Shown piece by piece: positions 7,165-7,296 of a stretch of 7,296 nt of DNA. Within the stretch, counting starts at the first letter, position 1; every line of letters starts with the position of its first letter. Location of the stretch: assembly GCA_007123785.1 (NCBI GenBank), contig SLGL01000426.1, positions 1 to 7,296 of the forward strand, in the 5' to 3' direction. The position numbers were made by a program, and so were the translations under genes. The notes below the pieces were generated by a model, which was not told the DNA's origin, made no database searches, and worked only from the letters and a program-made list of their open reading frames with translations. This stretch comes from Balneolaceae bacterium. GTDB lineage: Bacteria > Bacteroidota > Rhodothermia > Balneolales > Balneolaceae.

Positions 7165-7256
7165 CTCAGCAAGGAGAAGCTGACATGGCAGCGGAAACGT
7201 ACCTGAGTACGTTGAGCACGTCATTTTAGCTTCAACGCAGCTGAGGGACAAATTTC
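7154..7256. repeat. 103-base nested imperfect palindrome (repeat element or structured RNA)
   Basis: The arms fold symmetrically about 7205 through stacked stems. From outside in: GAAATTT (7154-7160) pairs with AAATTTC (7250-7256). Then come one mismatch and three weak pairs (7161-7164 with 7246-7249). CTCAGC (7165-7170) pairs with GCTGAG (7240-7245), followed by a 5/6-base internal loop. Next is a 14-position stem with 13 pairs including G-U (7176-7189 with 7220-7233), then a 6x6 internal loop containing potential tandem G-A pairs (7194-7195 with 7214-7215). The innermost stem is AACGTAC/GTACGTT (7196-7202 and 7207-7213), capped by CTGA. A T7 run follows at 7276-7282. No protein gene covers it. 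It may be a MITE- or REP-like dispersed repeat, a terminator, or a non-coding RNA. Which one cannot be settled without comparing genomes. Confidence 0.7.
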
Positions 7257-7296
7257 GCCGCAAATACACTCTGCATTTTTTTATAACACAAATAAC

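Noticed and set aside
6975..7172. 65-codon frame on the minus strand
   Set aside because: It runs through the hairpin cluster and its composition reflects the repeats; no recognisable domain and no ribosome site.
7154..7256. Integron attC recombination site
   Set aside because: The palindrome lacks the terminal GTTRRRY/RYYYAAC boxes, and no integrase or gene cassette is seen.
1..7296. CRISPR array, tRNA or rRNA gene, insertion sequence with transposase
   Set aside because: No regularly spaced direct repeats, no cloverleaf or rRNA signature and no transposase-like frame were seen on either strand.

Overview
The window reads as an ordinary chromosomal stretch of a Bacteroidota-type bacterium, plausibly the Balneolota/Rhodothermota side. 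This placement is inferred from gene content and signal style, not from a marker gene. The supporting points are a 444-residue PIN-PhoH protein, an AsmA-like protein with the N-terminus typical of Bacteroidota, start codons with no convincing Shine-Dalgarno sequence, and an AAAAGTGAAAAGTGAAAAG inverted repeat of a kind common between genes in these phyla. All recognisable genes lie on the + strand.

Layout from left to right: the 3' end of an OxyR-like LysR-family regulator (to 241); a complete SpoU/TrmH-family RNA 2'-O-methyltransferase (402-1178); a 232-base gap with a candidate promoter; a PIN-PhoH ATPase (1411-2745); a perfect 19-bp inverted repeat likely to act as a terminator (2763-2839); a small secreted alpha/beta hydrolase (2904-3680); a 1024-residue AsmA-like membrane-anchored protein with four internal repeats (3843-6917); and about 380 bases without a credible protein gene (6918-7296) that are dense in inverted repeats.

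The genes are separated by gaps of about 160-230 bases, so this looks like a run of co-oriented single-gene units rather than one operon. Two encode likely RNA-directed enzymes (the methyltransferase and PIN-PhoH) and two act in the cell envelope (the exported hydrolase and the AsmA-like protein). Nothing in the sequence ties them into one pathway.

I do not see a clear new protein system. The part least explained by known genes is the right end. There, three hairpins (6984-7125) are followed by a 103-base nested palindrome (7154-7256) with a CTGA tetraloop at its centre and a T-run downstream. It is best read as a dispersed palindromic repeat or a structured RNA. The outer arm of the palindrome overlaps a competing terminator-like hairpin.
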